Part shown: positions 1-9,079 of the stretch, piece after piece
How positions within the stretch are numbered: position 1 is the first letter of the stretch
How the letters are laid out: each line of letters begins with the position of its first letter
From: Brevundimonas intermedia
GTDB taxonomy: Bacteria > Pseudomonadota > Alphaproteobacteria > Caulobacterales > Caulobacteraceae
Length of the DNA stretch: 35,332 nucleotides
Assembly: GCF_027922165.1 (NCBI RefSeq)
Contig: NZ_BSFD01000002.1
Coordinates: 654,891 to 690,222, forward strand
Reading direction: 5' to 3'
Notes under the pieces: generated by a model
Databases searched by the model: none
The model's input: only the letters and a program-made list of their open reading frames with translations
What the model was told of the DNA's origin: nothing
Made by a program: the position numbers and the translations under genes

Positions 1-37
1 TCCCCCCCCGCCTTGAGGTCTTCAGGACCGTCTTCGA

Positions 38-955
38 TCAACCGAAGACGACGTAGACGAAGGCGAACAGGAACAGCCAGACCACGTCCACGAAATGCCA
101 GTACCAGGCCGCCGCCTCGAAGCCGAAATGCTTCTGTGGGGTGAAGTCGCCGGCCAGCAGACGGATCAGGCAGACCGCCAGGAAGATGGTGCCAATCAGG
201 ACGTGGAAGCCGTGGAAGCCCGTCGCCATGAAGAAGATCGACCCATACAGGCCCGAGTTGACCGCTTCCTCGTTGAAGAACAGGTGCTCGTGCAGGATGT
301 GCTGATATTCGTAGGCTTGAACACTGGTGAAGAAGACGCCCAGGACCACGGTGATGACCAGGGCGATCTTGGCGCCCTTGCGGTCGCCGACCTGAATCGC
401 ATGGTGGGCCCAGGTGACGGTGCAGCCGCTCAGCAGCAGGGTCACGGTGTTCAGCAGCGGCAGCTGCCAGGGCGAAAGGACCTCGACCCCTTGCGGCGGC
501 CAGGTCGACCAGGCCTTGGCCGTATCCGCCCAGGTCCCGACTTCCGGCGTCAGGGCCCGCGATTCATGGAACAAGGCCATGTCGAAGAACATCCAGAAGA
601 AGGCGACGAAGAACATCACCTCCGACGCGATGAACAGGATCATGCCGTAGCGCAGGCCGATGGACACGACCGGCGTATGGTCGCCCGCCTTGGATTCCTT
701 GATCACGTCCGACCACCAGCCGAAGGCCGAGATCAGCACCCCCGCCAGACCGGCGAAGAACACCCCCTGGCGTCCCTCGGCCAGGAAGTTGGCGGCGATC
801 GGCCCGTTCTCGGCCGGGGCCAGCCCCTTCATCCAGATCACGGCGCCGATGAACATGAGGGTCGCGGCGATGGAGGACAGCAGCGGCCACGGGCTGGGCG
901 GCACGAGGTGATAGTCGTGGTGCGGAGCGGCGTGCGCGTCGGCCATGCGTTTCAT
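38..955 (-). CDS. ctaE: Cytochrome c oxidase subunit III (aa3 type)
   Basis: Subunit III of the aa3 cytochrome c oxidase, an inner-membrane subunit that stabilises the catalytic core formed by subunits I and II. The 305-residue product opens with the family pattern HDYHLVPPSPWPL (from residue 13), has about seven hydrophobic segments, and ends with the typical AAWYWHFVDVVWLFLF segment. Length is normal for the alphaproteobacterial family. The first ATG has no spaced ribosome-binding site, and the ATG three codons later (position 946) has AGAG nine bases upstream, so 946 is a good alternative start. The gene lies downstream of ctaG in the same direction but is separated from it by about 1.5 kb containing a Nudix gene, palindromic repeats and an opposing GIY-YIG gene. 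It therefore probably needs its own promoter. The identity is secure; the start is less so. Confidence 0.97.
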   Translation of the reverse strand: MKRMADAHAAPHHDYHLVPPSPWPLLSSIAATLMFIGAVIWMKGLAPAENGPIAANFLAEGRQGVFFAGLAGVLISAFGWWSDVIKESKAGDHTPVVSIGLRYGMILFIASEVMFFVAFFWMFFDMALFHESRALTPEVGTWADTAKAWSTWPPQGVEVLSPWQLPLLNTVTLLLSGCTVTWAHHAIQVGDRKGAKIALVITVVLGVFFTSVQAYEYQHILHEHLFFNEEAVNSGLYGSIFFMATGFHGFHVLIGTIFLAVCLIRLLAGDFTPQKHFGFEAAAWYWHFVDVVWLFLFAFVYVVFG

Positions 956-1068
956 CTCTATATTGGGCTGGCGATGAACTCGCCTTATCCCCCAGCTATA
1001 ACCGCCGCTTTTGCGTCGCGCCAGTGCATCGCCGTGTTTCCGCCGCGATCCCGGCCTGCACCCAAACG

Positions 1069-1199
1069 CGTCACCCTCGGGCTCGTCCCGAGGGCCCGCC
1101 TGTCCGCCGCACCTCAGGTCGGGCGAGGGTCCGGCATCTCAACTCCACAGCTTGTAATCGCATCAGGCGTGGGCCCTCGGGACGAGCCCGAGGGTGACG
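1069..1199 (-). repeat. Palindromic intergenic element R1, 29-bp perfect arms
   Basis: Two 29-base arms (1069-1097 and 1171-1199) are perfect reverse complements of each other. Each arm also contains its own 8-bp hairpin (CCCTCGGG / CCCGAGGG, 5-base loop). The 73-base centre resembles the reverse complement of the centres of R2 and R3 (shared pieces include GTCCGCCGCACC and GGCATCTC), so R1 lies in the opposite orientation to them. It occupies most of the 346-base gap between ctaE and the GIY-YIG gene. The rest of the gap (956-1068 and 1200-1301) shows no gene and no clear promoter. Confidence 0.93.
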
Positions 1200-1301
1200 G
1201 AGTGTGGGGGATAACGGACCGGATTGAGTGCGGGAATAAAGTAACCACGCCTATAACAACCTATACTTGCCGCAACACACCCCCTATGACACCCTCCCTC
1301 C

Positions 1302-1637
1302 ATGCACCGCGAGCGCCCGTTCATCGCCGTCTACATCATGACCAACGGCGTACGAGGAACCCTCTACATCGGCGTCACCAGCGACCTCTATCAACGGGTC
1401 GGCCAACACAAGACCGGCCGTTTCGCCGGCTTCACCGACGTCCACGACCTGAAACGCCTCGTCTGGTTCGAACCCCACGCCCTGATGACAGCGGCCATCC
1501 GACGGGAAAAACTGCTGAAACACTATGTCCGTGACTGGAAGATCAACCTGATAGAGCGCGACAATCCCCACTGGGACGACCTGTCCCTTGCCTGGAACGC
1601 CCTGCCCGTGTGGCAACACGGCCCCACGGATCAATAA
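1302..1637 (+). CDS. Small GIY-YIG nuclease family protein
   Basis: A 111-residue stand-alone GIY-YIG domain. The first half-motif is the degenerate VYI (residues 10-12) and the second is YIG (22-24). They are followed by the conserved arginine in LYQRVGQHK (Arg32), the acidic metal-binding position in RREKLLKHY (Glu69), and the family ending WKINLIERDNPHWDDL (79-94). This is the single-domain type, often present in several copies in alphaproteobacteria, whose cellular role is not established. The catalytic residues look intact, so nuclease activity is plausible. It runs against the flanking cta genes. R1 lies upstream, R2 starts 26 bases after the stop codon, and R3 follows. There is no clear Shine-Dalgarno before the ATG. 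Its position between an inverted R1 and direct R2/R3 suggests the gene and repeats moved in together, but that is inference. Confidence 0.85.
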   Translation: MHRERPFIAVYIMTNGVRGTLYIGVTSDLYQRVGQHKTGRFAGFTDVHDLKRLVWFEPHALMTAAIRREKLLKHYVRDWKINLIERDNPHWDDLSLAWNALPVWQHGPTDQ

Positions 1638-1662
1638 TTCCGCCCGCCCCCCCCCGCCACTC

Positions 1663-1792
1663 CGTCACCCTCGGGCTTGTCCCGAGGGCCCAAGCCAGAT
1701 GCGGTCACAAACTGCGGAGTAGCGATACCGGACCTCACCCCAACGGGGGTGCGGCGGACAGGTAGGCTCTCGGGACGAGCCCGAGGATGACG
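1663..1792 (+). repeat. Palindromic intergenic element R2
   Basis: A 130-base element with 29-base arms (1663-1691 and 1764-1792). The right arm carries several mismatches to the left, so this copy is partly decayed. The centre contains GCGGTCACAAACTGCGGAGT and a CACCCC / GGGGTG hairpin, both shared with R3. It begins 26 bases after the GIY-YIG stop and could also act as its terminator. The spacer to R3 (1793-1892) has no convincing gene. Confidence 0.92.
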
Positions 1793-1892
1793 GGGTTGGG
1801 ATCGAGCCCATCAACCCTGACTTCCTCGTCGCACGCGCGCACGGCCGGCTCACCCCCAACACCCTATATCGACACTTCCGCCACCCCATCTC

Positions 1893-2022
1893 CGTCACCC
1901 TCGGGCTTGTCCCGAGGGCCCACGCCGGATGCGGTCACAAACTGCGGAGTAGAGATGCCGACCCTCACCCCAAAGGGGGTGCGGCGGACAAGTGGGCCCT
2001 CGGGACAAGCCCGAGGGTGACG
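1893..2022 (+). repeat. Palindromic intergenic element R3, 29-bp perfect arms
   Basis: A 130-base element in the same orientation as R2, with perfectly complementary 29-base arms (1893-1921 and 1994-2022) and a centre nearly identical to that of R2. It ends 13 bases before the 3' end of the Nudix gene, so R2 and R3 together fill most of the 398-base gap between the GIY-YIG and Nudix genes. Confidence 0.93.
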
Positions 2023-2035
2023 GTGATAGGTGGCG

Positions 2036-2455
2036 CTACCCCCGCCCCTCCAACGCCGCGAACGCCGTCTTCGAGAACACCGACAAGGGCTGCGGCAGGT
2101 CGTCCAGCGCGAACCAGCCGATCTCCGACAGCTTGTCCGGCTCGGTCAGCCACGGCTCGCCAGAAAAATCCCGCGCCAGATAGATCAGCGACACCCAGTG
2201 CTGACGATCCGCCGCGATGACCTCTTCCGACACGCACAGGAACTCGACCGCGCCGATCGTCAGCCCGCTCTCCTCCTCGGCCTCGCGACGCGCGGCCTCG
2301 GCGGAGGATTCGCCGTGATCGACCTTGCCGCCGACGATGTTCCAGTGCCCCGCCTCGGGCGCCTTCAGCCGTTTGCACAGCAGCACCCGCCCGTCGGCCC
2401 GCTGGATCACCAGCCCACAGCCCACGCCGGGGAAGTCCACACCCGGTCGGGCCAT
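2036..2455 (-). CDS. Nudix hydrolase
   Basis: A 139-residue single-domain Nudix hydrolase, an enzyme class that cleaves nucleoside diphosphates linked to another group. The Nudix box fits the consensus GX5EX7REUXEEXGU: it starts at GKVDHGE and runs through RREAEEESGL, roughly residues 43-65. The substrate cannot be read from the sequence; general nucleotide or dinucleotide clean-up is the cautious view. The gene starts 4 bases after the ctaG stop, so it is probably co-transcribed with the oxidase assembly genes, although it is not a normal member of that operon. Its 3' end faces repeat R3. Confidence 0.92.
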   Translation of the reverse strand: MARPGVDFPGVGCGLVIQRADGRVLLCKRLKAPEAGHWNIVGGKVDHGESSAEAARREAEEESGLTIGAVEFLCVSEEVIAADRQHWVSLIYLARDFSGEPWLTEPDKLSEIGWFALDDLPQPLSVFSKTAFAALEGRG

Positions 2456-2459
2456 CGAC

Positions 2460-3011
2460 TCAGGCGTTCGGACCCGTCGGCGCGTCGACCGACGGATAGA
2501 AGGTGTAGCTCAGGGTGATCTCGCGGGCGCCCTTGGCCTCGCGGTCGGTGGCCAGTTCGGGGGCGATGAAATACTGGACCGGGAACTGACGCGTCTCGCC
2601 CGCCGCCAGGGTCTGATCCTGGAAGCAGAAACACTGCAGCTTCTGGAAATAGGGGCCGGTGTACTCCGGCACGACATTGTAGCCGGCCCGCACCTGGATC
2701 GGCTGATTCGAGGTGTTGGTGACGTCGAAATAGGCCAGGCCCGTCGCCCCGATCCGCACCCTCTGGGTCGTCTGTTCGGCGCGGAAACTCATGGGCAGGC
2801 CGCCGCGCACATTGGTGTCGAACCGCACCAGCACCGTCTGGTCCAGCACCGTGTCCGGCGCCTTCTCCGCCCGGCGCACCGTGCCGTCGAAGCCGGTCAC
2901 CTGGCAGAACATCCGGTACAGCGGCACGGCCGCGAAGGCCGCGCCCGTCATCCCCATCACGCCCAGGACGCAGACGATGGCGATCAGGTTCTTGCGGCCG
3001 GGATTGTTCAT
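2460..3011 (-). CDS. ctaG: Cytochrome c oxidase copper assembly protein CtaG (Cox11)
   Basis: The membrane-anchored copper chaperone that delivers copper to the CuB centre of subunit I. The 183-residue product has one N-terminal membrane helix (about residues 8-30) and a periplasmic immunoglobulin-like domain with the copper-binding pair in KLQCFCF (Cys127 and Cys129). The third conserved cysteine is in RMFCQ just after the helix (Cys36). The start overlaps the upstream coxF-like stop codon by ATGA, indicating translational coupling. Length and gene order match alphaproteobacterial Cox11 clusters. Confidence 0.97.
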   Translation of the reverse strand: MNNPGRKNLIAIVCVLGVMGMTGAAFAAVPLYRMFCQVTGFDGTVRRAEKAPDTVLDQTVLVRFDTNVRGGLPMSFRAEQTTQRVRIGATGLAYFDVTNTSNQPIQVRAGYNVVPEYTGPYFQKLQCFCFQDQTLAAGETRQFPVQYFIAPELATDREAKGAREITLSYTFYPSVDAPTGPNA

Positions 3012-3178
3012 CGCGGCGCGCCCGTCGCCTCTTGCAGCAGGGCGCGTTCGGCCGCCTGGTTCTGTTGCAGACGCAGGACCGTGGTGGTGAAGACCAGAAC
3101 GATGAAGGCCACCAGGGCGGCCGCGATCCAGACGTTGCGCCGTTTGCGGGCGCGCAGTTCCTCAGGGCTCAGACGCAT
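3008..3178 (-). CDS. Small CoxF-like membrane protein of the cta cluster
   Basis: A 56-residue gene, short enough to be missed by length-filtered gene callers. The product starts MRLSPEELRARKRRNVWIAA, so it has a basic N-terminus, then a single membrane helix (about residues 17-36, rich in A, V, F, I and L), and a polar tail ending GAPR. A small protein with this pattern between ctaB and ctaG is typical of alphaproteobacterial oxidase clusters, where it is often named CoxF. Its function is not well defined, but assembly of the oxidase is the usual inference. It starts 3 bases after the ctaB stop, and its TGA overlaps the ctaG ATG in ATGA, so it sits tightly in the operon. Confidence 0.85.
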   Translation of the reverse strand: MRLSPEELRARKRRNVWIAAALVAFIVLVFTTTVLRLQQNQAAERALLQEATGAPR

Positions 3179-3181
3179 GGC

Positions 3182-4159
3182 TCAGGCTCCCAGGCCGGCC
3201 ACAGCCTCGACCAGGAAGGCCGAGAACAGGGCGACCAGATACAGGATCGAAAAGGCGAACAGGTCACGCGCCGGTTTGGCCTGGGCCTTCACATCATACA
3301 ATGCGGCCTCGCGTCCCACCGTGTCGGCCTTGTCCGGCTCGTCCCCGGCGCGCGAGCGGTACAGCCGCCAGGCCAAACCGAGGAAGCCCAACCCCCCGGC
3401 GACCGACACCACGGCGTAGATCAGCCCGCCCATGCCCACCAGGGCCGGGGCCACGGCCGAGGCGATGAAGACGAGGGAATAGATAAGGATCTGCAACCGC
3501 GTGGATTTCGCCCCCCGCGCCACCGGCATCATCGGTATGCCCGCCTTGGCGTAGTCGCCGGCCGAATAGAGGGCCAGGGCCCAGGAGTGCGGCGGGGTCC
3601 ACAGGAAAATGATCAGGAACAGCAGCCAGGCCTGCCACGGCGCGTCGCCCGTCGCCGCCGCCCAGCCGATCACCGGCGGAAAGGCGCCCGCCGCCCCGCC
3701 GATGACGATGTTCTGCGGCGTCCGCCGCTTCAGCAGCAGGGTGTAGAAGCCGGCGTAATAGACGATGGTCAGGGCCAGCAGACCGGCCGCAAACCAGTTG
3801 GTGTTCATCCCCAGCAGCATGACCGAGAACAGGCTCAGGATGACGCCATAGGCCATGGCGTCATTCTTCCGGACACGCCCCGCCGCCACCGGCCGACCGC
3901 GCGTGCGCCGCATCAGGGCGTCGGTCTCGCCCTCCAGCGCCATGTTCAGCGCCCCCGCCGCGCCGGCGCCCACGGCGATGCACAGGATGGCGATGGCGGC
4001 GACCAGCGGGTTCATCGACCCGGGCGCCATGACCAGCCCGGTCGCGGCGGTGAAGACCACCACCGACATGACGCGCGGCTTCAGCAGCTGGAAGAAGTCT
4101 TCCGGCTGGGCGGTCGAGAGGGCGGGGCGATCAAGGTCTGTCGGGGTCACTATGGTCAT
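3182..4159 (-). CDS. ctaB: Protoheme IX farnesyltransferase (heme O synthase)
   Basis: A UbiA-superfamily integral membrane prenyltransferase that attaches farnesyl to heme b to make heme O, the precursor of the heme A used by the aa3 oxidase. The 325-residue product has about nine hydrophobic segments and the entry motif LLKPRVMSVVVFTAATG. The first acidic motif is N72-M-A-L-E76-G-E-T-D80 followed by ALMRRTRGRP; the family commonly has Asp where Glu76 stands, a conservative change. The second conserved loop is YYTLLLKRRTPQN-like (residues near 150-165), followed by GAFPPVIGW. It lies 145 bases after ctaD, with a terminator and a single repeat arm in that gap. Confidence 0.96.
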   Translation of the reverse strand: MTIVTPTDLDRPALSTAQPEDFFQLLKPRVMSVVVFTAATGLVMAPGSMNPLVAAIAILCIAVGAGAAGALNMALEGETDALMRRTRGRPVAAGRVRKNDAMAYGVILSLFSVMLLGMNTNWFAAGLLALTIVYYAGFYTLLLKRRTPQNIVIGGAAGAFPPVIGWAAATGDAPWQAWLLFLIIFLWTPPHSWALALYSAGDYAKAGIPMMPVARGAKSTRLQILIYSLVFIASAVAPALVGMGGLIYAVVSVAGGLGFLGLAWRLYRSRAGDEPDKADTVGREAALYDVKAQAKPARDLFAFSILYLVALFSAFLVEAVAGLGA

Positions 4160-4217
4160 CTTCTACACCCTCGGCCGCAGGCTTGTCCCGAGGCTCGAGG
4201 TCTCGGCGAAACGAAAA

Positions 4218-4244
4218 GGGCCTCGAACATGACGCCCGAGGCCC
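4218..4244 (-). terminator. Intrinsic terminator after ctaD
   Basis: Perfect 8-bp stem (GGGCCTCG / CGAGGCCC) with an 11-base loop. Read on the minus strand it is followed by TTTTCGTTT. It lies 60 bases past the ctaD stop and would at least reduce read-through into ctaB. Confidence 0.65.
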
Positions 4245-4269
4245 TCGCCGTATTTTGAGGTCCGCCGTC

Positions 4270-4292
4270 GCCCTCGGGACAGGCCCGAGGGC
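4270..4292. repeat. Single-arm copy of the R-type palindrome
   Basis: A 9-bp stem with a 5-base loop (GCCCTCGGG ACAGG CCCGAGGGC), matching the hairpin inside each arm of R1-R3. It sits between the ctaD stop and its terminator. A related degraded arm (GGCTTGTCCCGAGG) lies near 4181-4194. Confidence 0.75.
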
Positions 4293-4304
4293 GATGGACG
4301 GGCT

Positions 4305-5999
<1,695 letters not shown>

Positions 6000-7034
6000 T
6001 TACTGGGCGGCCGGCGCGGCGGGGGCCGCGGCGGGAGCGGGTTGAACGGTCGGCGCCGTCGGCGTCGTCGCGGTCTGAGCGGTGGGAATGCCGGTGGTCG
6101 CGCCGGCTTCGGGGCCGGTCGTCGCGGCGCCGACCACGGGCGCGCCCGTGGTTCCGGCCTCGACCTGGGCGGTGGTGCCGCCCGGCGCGGCCTCGGCCGT
6201 CTTCGGCGTCATCGAGCCGCCCTTGGAGGCGATCCAGCGCTCGAACTCGGCCTGGGTCACGACATTGATCTGGATCGGCATGAAGGCGTGGTCGACGCCG
6301 CACAGTTCCGAGCACTGGCCGTAGAAGACGCCGGTGCGCTCGGCCTTGAACCAGGTCTCGTTGACCCGGCCGGGCACGGCGTCGGTCTTCAGCCCGAAGG
6401 CCGGCAGGGCCACGGCGTGGATCACGTCCGAGGCGGTGATCAGCAGGCGCACCGTCTTGCCGACCGGCACCACCATCGGCTCGTCTGCGGCCAGGCGATA
6501 GACGCTGTGCGACAGACCGCGCTCGGCCAGCTCGTCCTCGGGCACCATGTTGGAGATATATTCGGCCACGCCCTGGTCGGGATATTCATAGGCCCAGTTC
6601 CACTGGTTGCCCGTCACCTTCACCGTCAGGTCCGGCTCGGGCATGTCGTGATAGGCGAACAGCAGCCGGAACGAGAACAGGGAGATGAAGACCAGAATCA
6701 CCACCGGCAGCACGGTCCAGATCACCTCGACCGTCGTGTTGTGGCTCCAGCGCGCGGGCGTCGGATTGGACTTCTTGTTGTAGCGGAACACGATCCAGGC
6801 CAGCAGGCCCAGCACCAGCAGCGTGATGCCGGTGATCACCGGCATCAGCACGATATTGTGGAACCAGATGGCGTCATGCTTCAGCGGCGCGGCGGCCGGC
6901 TGAAGGTCGATGCCGCCTGGCGTGGGCTGGCCCAGCAGATCCTGCGCCCAGGTCGGCGCGGCGGAGAACAGCGCGATCCCGACAGCTGCAGCCGCCGCCT
7001 TCGCTCTTCCCAGGGCTCGTGTCCCCATTCCCAT
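6000..7034 (-). CDS. ctaC: Cytochrome c oxidase subunit II (CuA subunit)
   Basis: Receives electrons from cytochrome c through the binuclear CuA centre. The 344-residue product has an N-terminal signal sequence (cleavage likely after APTWAQ), two membrane helices (about residues 58-80 and 103-125), and a periplasmic cupredoxin domain with the CuA motif GQCSELCGVDHAFMPI. After the domain there is an unusual tail of about 75 residues rich in Ala, Thr, Pro and Gly with no recognisable domain; many homologues end soon after the cupredoxin domain. There is no cytochrome c domain, so this is the caa3-negative type. It is the first gene of the cluster, and a 10-bp inverted repeat lies just upstream. 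Confidence 0.97.
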   Translation of the reverse strand: MGMGTRALGRAKAAAAAVGIALFSAAPTWAQDLLGQPTPGGIDLQPAAAPLKHDAIWFHNIVLMPVITGITLLVLGLLAWIVFRYNKKSNPTPARWSHNTTVEVIWTVLPVVILVFISLFSFRLLFAYHDMPEPDLTVKVTGNQWNWAYEYPDQGVAEYISNMVPEDELAERGLSHSVYRLAADEPMVVPVGKTVRLLITASDVIHAVALPAFGLKTDAVPGRVNETWFKAERTGVFYGQCSELCGVDHAFMPIQINVVTQAEFERWIASKGGSMTPKTAEAAPGGTTAQVEAGTTGAPVVGAATTGPEAGATTGIPTAQTATTPTAPTVQPAPAAAPAAPAAQ

Positions 7035-7064
7035 ACGAAGTCCCTATATTGTCTTTTACAGCAG

Positions 7065-7089
7065 AGACTTGCGAGTGAATCGCAAGTCT
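7065..7089 (-). promoter_or_regulatory. Inverted repeat upstream of ctaC
   Basis: Perfect 10-bp arms (AGACTTGCGA / TCGCAAGTCT) with a 5-base spacer, 31 bases upstream of the ctaC start. It could be a regulator site or a leader hairpin; the sequence does not decide. The ctaC promoter itself is not obvious. Confidence 0.5.
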
Positions 7090-7243
7090 TCACATGGGCA
7101 TGTTGATCCGCCCGGCACTGCTGTGAGTCCCTATCGGATCGCCCCTCGCTTGCCAAGCGATCCGCGCCGCCTCCGCCGCAAACTCGCCCCAAACCCGTCG
7201 GCCCTCGCCGAACCCCGTTGGATTAAACCTTCGTCATGTTTAA

Positions 7244-7272
7244 ACAGGTACCTTGCGTCACAAGGTACCTTG
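7244..7272 (+). promoter_or_regulatory. Putative PadR operator: two GGTACC palindromes
   Basis: A perfect 12-bp palindrome CAAGGTACCTTG (7261-7272) is preceded by a near-copy ACAGGTACCTTG (7244-7255), with centres 17 bp apart on roughly the same face of the helix. It lies 34 bases upstream of the padR start. PadR proteins usually repress their own operons through paired palindromes, so self-regulation is likely but inferred. A possible -35 TTGGAT / -10 TAAACA pair (7218-7246) runs into it. Confidence 0.55.
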
Positions 7273-7305
7273 CCGTACTCAACCTCCATCAAAGGAGACA
7301 TCGAG

Positions 7306-7692
7306 GTGACCGAAACCATCGAGATACAGTTGAAGAAGGGGGTTCTGGGACTGTGCGTCCTGGCGCTTCTGAACCGGGCCGACAGCTACGCCTACGAGAT
7401 CGCCAGCCGCCTTTCGGACGCGATCGATATGGGGGAAGGCACCATCTACCCCCTGATGCGGCGGATGCAGTCGGACGGACAGGTCGAGACCTATCTGGTC
7501 GAATCCTCGTCCGGCCCGTCCCGCAAATATTATCGCCTGACCGACGCCGGTCGCGCGGCCCTCGCCGCCCAGACCGCCGAATGGTCGGCCTTCACCCAAG
7601 CCGTCGACGCCGTCCTGGCGAGCGACGCAACCACGATCCAGACGCCGGCGCCCCAGGCGACCGACGCTCAACCGGAGGGAACGGAACAATGA
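7306..7692 (+). CDS. PadR family transcriptional regulator
   Basis: A 128-residue winged-helix regulator. The N-terminal family signature is clear: LKKGVLGLCVLALL, then YAYEIASRL, GEGTIYPLMRRMQSDGQVE and RKYYRLTDAGRAAL. The C-terminal tail is low-complexity and replaces the long dimerisation helix of full-length PadR, so this is the short PadR subfamily. The start is a GTG with AAAGGAG eight bases upstream; longer in-frame readings lack a ribosome-binding site. Its stop overlaps the next ATG (ATGA). Genes of this type are commonly followed by a DUF1700 and a DUF2807/DUF4097 gene, as here, and the paired palindromes upstream suggest autoregulation. The inducing signal is unknown. Confidence 0.93.
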   Translation: MTETIEIQLKKGVLGLCVLALLNRADSYAYEIASRLSDAIDMGEGTIYPLMRRMQSDGQVETYLVESSSGPSRKYYRLTDAGRAALAAQTAEWSAFTQAVDAVLASDATTIQTPAPQATDAQPEGTEQ

Positions 7693-8294
7693 CGCGCGCG
7701 GAATTCATCGCCCGTCTCAGAAGCGGACTGGTCGGATTGCCGACCGCCACGGCGGCCGACATCGTCGCCGACTATGAGACCCATTTCGCCGACGGCCTGG
7801 CCGCCGGCCGCACCGAGGCCGAGGTGGCCGCCGCCCTGGGCGATCCGGGCCGTCTGGCTCGCGAACTCAAGGCCGAGGCCGGGATCCAGCGCTGGCGCCA
7901 GGAGAAGAACCCCTCCGCCGCCGCCGCCGCCGTCTTCGCCGTCCTGGGCCTGGGGGCCATCGACATCCTGATCCTCCTGCCCATTCTGATGGGCGTGATC
8001 GGGACCATCTTCGGCTTCTTCATCGCCGCCATCGCCCTGTTCATCTCGGGCGGCGGCATCATGGTGGCCGGGCCCTTCGCGGGCTTCCCGGGCGGTCCGT
8101 TCGCTGCGATCCTGATGGGGCTGGGCCTGATGGCCGGCGCCGTCTTCATCGGCGCCCTGCTGAGCATCGTCACGGTCTGGCTGATCAACGGGATCGTCTG
8201 GTTCGCCCGCCTGCACTACCGCCTGCTGAAGCCTGCGCTTGAACCCCAATCCGACGTCCAGTCCGCCGCCACGAGCACGGGAGGCTCGCTATGA
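7689..8294 (+). CDS. DUF1700 / HAAS-domain membrane protein
   Basis: A 201-residue inner-membrane protein. The N-terminus (MTRAEFIARLRSGLVGLP through LGDPGRLARELKAE) is the helical HAAS/DUF1700 domain found in proteins encoded next to PadR regulators. It is followed by about three long hydrophobic segments between residues 75 and 185, glycine-rich between them. The start overlaps the padR stop by ATGA, and its own stop overlaps the next gene in the same way. The molecular role is unknown; the usual inference is a membrane partner of the PadR circuit in envelope homeostasis. Confidence 0.9.
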   Translation: MTRAEFIARLRSGLVGLPTATAADIVADYETHFADGLAAGRTEAEVAAALGDPGRLARELKAEAGIQRWRQEKNPSAAAAAVFAVLGLGAIDILILLPILMGVIGTIFGFFIAAIALFISGGGIMVAGPFAGFPGGPFAAILMGLGLMAGAVFIGALLSIVTVWLINGIVWFARLHYRLLKPALEPQSDVQSAATSTGGSL

Positions 8295-9073
8295 TCCGCA
8301 CACTGTTCATCATCGCCGGCGCCGCCCTGGTGCTCTGCATCGTCACCCTGGGCGGGGCCATCGCCCTCGGCGGCCACGACCTGCAACGCCACGGCTGGGC
8401 CTGGACCATCAAGGACCGCGACGGCGAGACCATCCGCTTCGAACGGGTCAAGGGCGGCGGGACCGACGATCTCGGCCCCTTCACCACCCGCACCCTGGCC
8501 TGGACCGGCGGCGAGAGCCTCAGCGTCGAATCCAGCATCAACGTCGAATATGTCCAGGGCCCGGCCAATACCGTGGTCGTCACCGGGCCCAAGGGCCTGA
8601 CCGACCGGGTCACCCTGACCGACGGCCGCCTGTCCCTGGGCGACGGCGACGAACGGGTCGTGTTCGGGTGGGACAGCGGCAACTTCTCCGCCCGGTCCGA
8701 ACGCGACGAACTGCGCGTCGTCGTCACGGCGCCCAACGTCCGCCGCTTCGCCTCCAGCGGCTCCGGCGACCTGGACATCACCGGCTATGACCAGCCCTCA
8801 ATGACCCTGTCGATCTCCGGCTCGTCCGACGTCACCGCCGCCGGCCGCACCGACGCCCTCGACATCGACATCGCCGGCTCGGGCGACGCCGATCTGCGAG
8901 CCCTGGACGCCAAGGACGCCACGGTTGACATCGCCGGCTCCGGCGACGCCGACATCGCCCCCACCGGCGACGTCCAGGTCAGCATCGCCGGCTCCGGCGA
9001 CGTCTCCCTGGCCACCCGCCCCGCCAAACTGACCAGCGAAATCGCCGGTTCGGGCGACGTGTACCAGAACTGA
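8291..9073 (+). CDS. Head-GIN domain (DUF2807) envelope protein
   Basis: A 260-residue protein with an N-terminal hydrophobic segment (residues 1-28) that could be a signal peptide or anchor. It is followed by a long beta-rich domain of the head-GIN/DUF2807 type. The C-terminal half repeats the motif (I/S)(A/S)GSGD(A/V) about every 20 residues (SGSGDLDI, IAGSGDAD, IAGSGDAD, IAGSGDVS, IAGSGDVY), as expected for a right-handed beta-helix-like solenoid. The repeat is visible at DNA level as recurring GCCGGCTCCGGCGAC blocks. It is the last gene of the PadR operon, and a 12-bp stem-loop follows 9 bases after its stop. Likely periplasmic; no enzyme function is visible. Confidence 0.9.
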   Translation: MIRTLFIIAGAALVLCIVTLGGAIALGGHDLQRHGWAWTIKDRDGETIRFERVKGGGTDDLGPFTTRTLAWTGGESLSVESSINVEYVQGPANTVVVTGPKGLTDRVTLTDGRLSLGDGDERVVFGWDSGNFSARSERDELRVVVTAPNVRRFASSGSGDLDITGYDQPSMTLSISGSSDVTAAGRTDALDIDIAGSGDADLRALDAKDATVDIAGSGDADIAPTGDVQVSIAGSGDVSLATRPAKLTSEIAGSGDVYQN

Positions 9074-9079
9074 AGACGC

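Noticed and set aside
95..1534. Long plus-strand open frames opposite ctaE, ctaB and ctaD
   Set aside because: They are shadow frames of GC-rich codon use; the products are Arg/Gly/His/Asp-rich with no domain, while the minus-strand genes are unmistakable.
1793..1892. A plus-strand frame between R2 and R3 reads like protein (EPINPDFLVARAHGRLTP)
   Set aside because: It has no start codon or ribosome-binding site, runs into the repeats on both sides, and is only about 33 codons. It could be a relic but cannot be supported.
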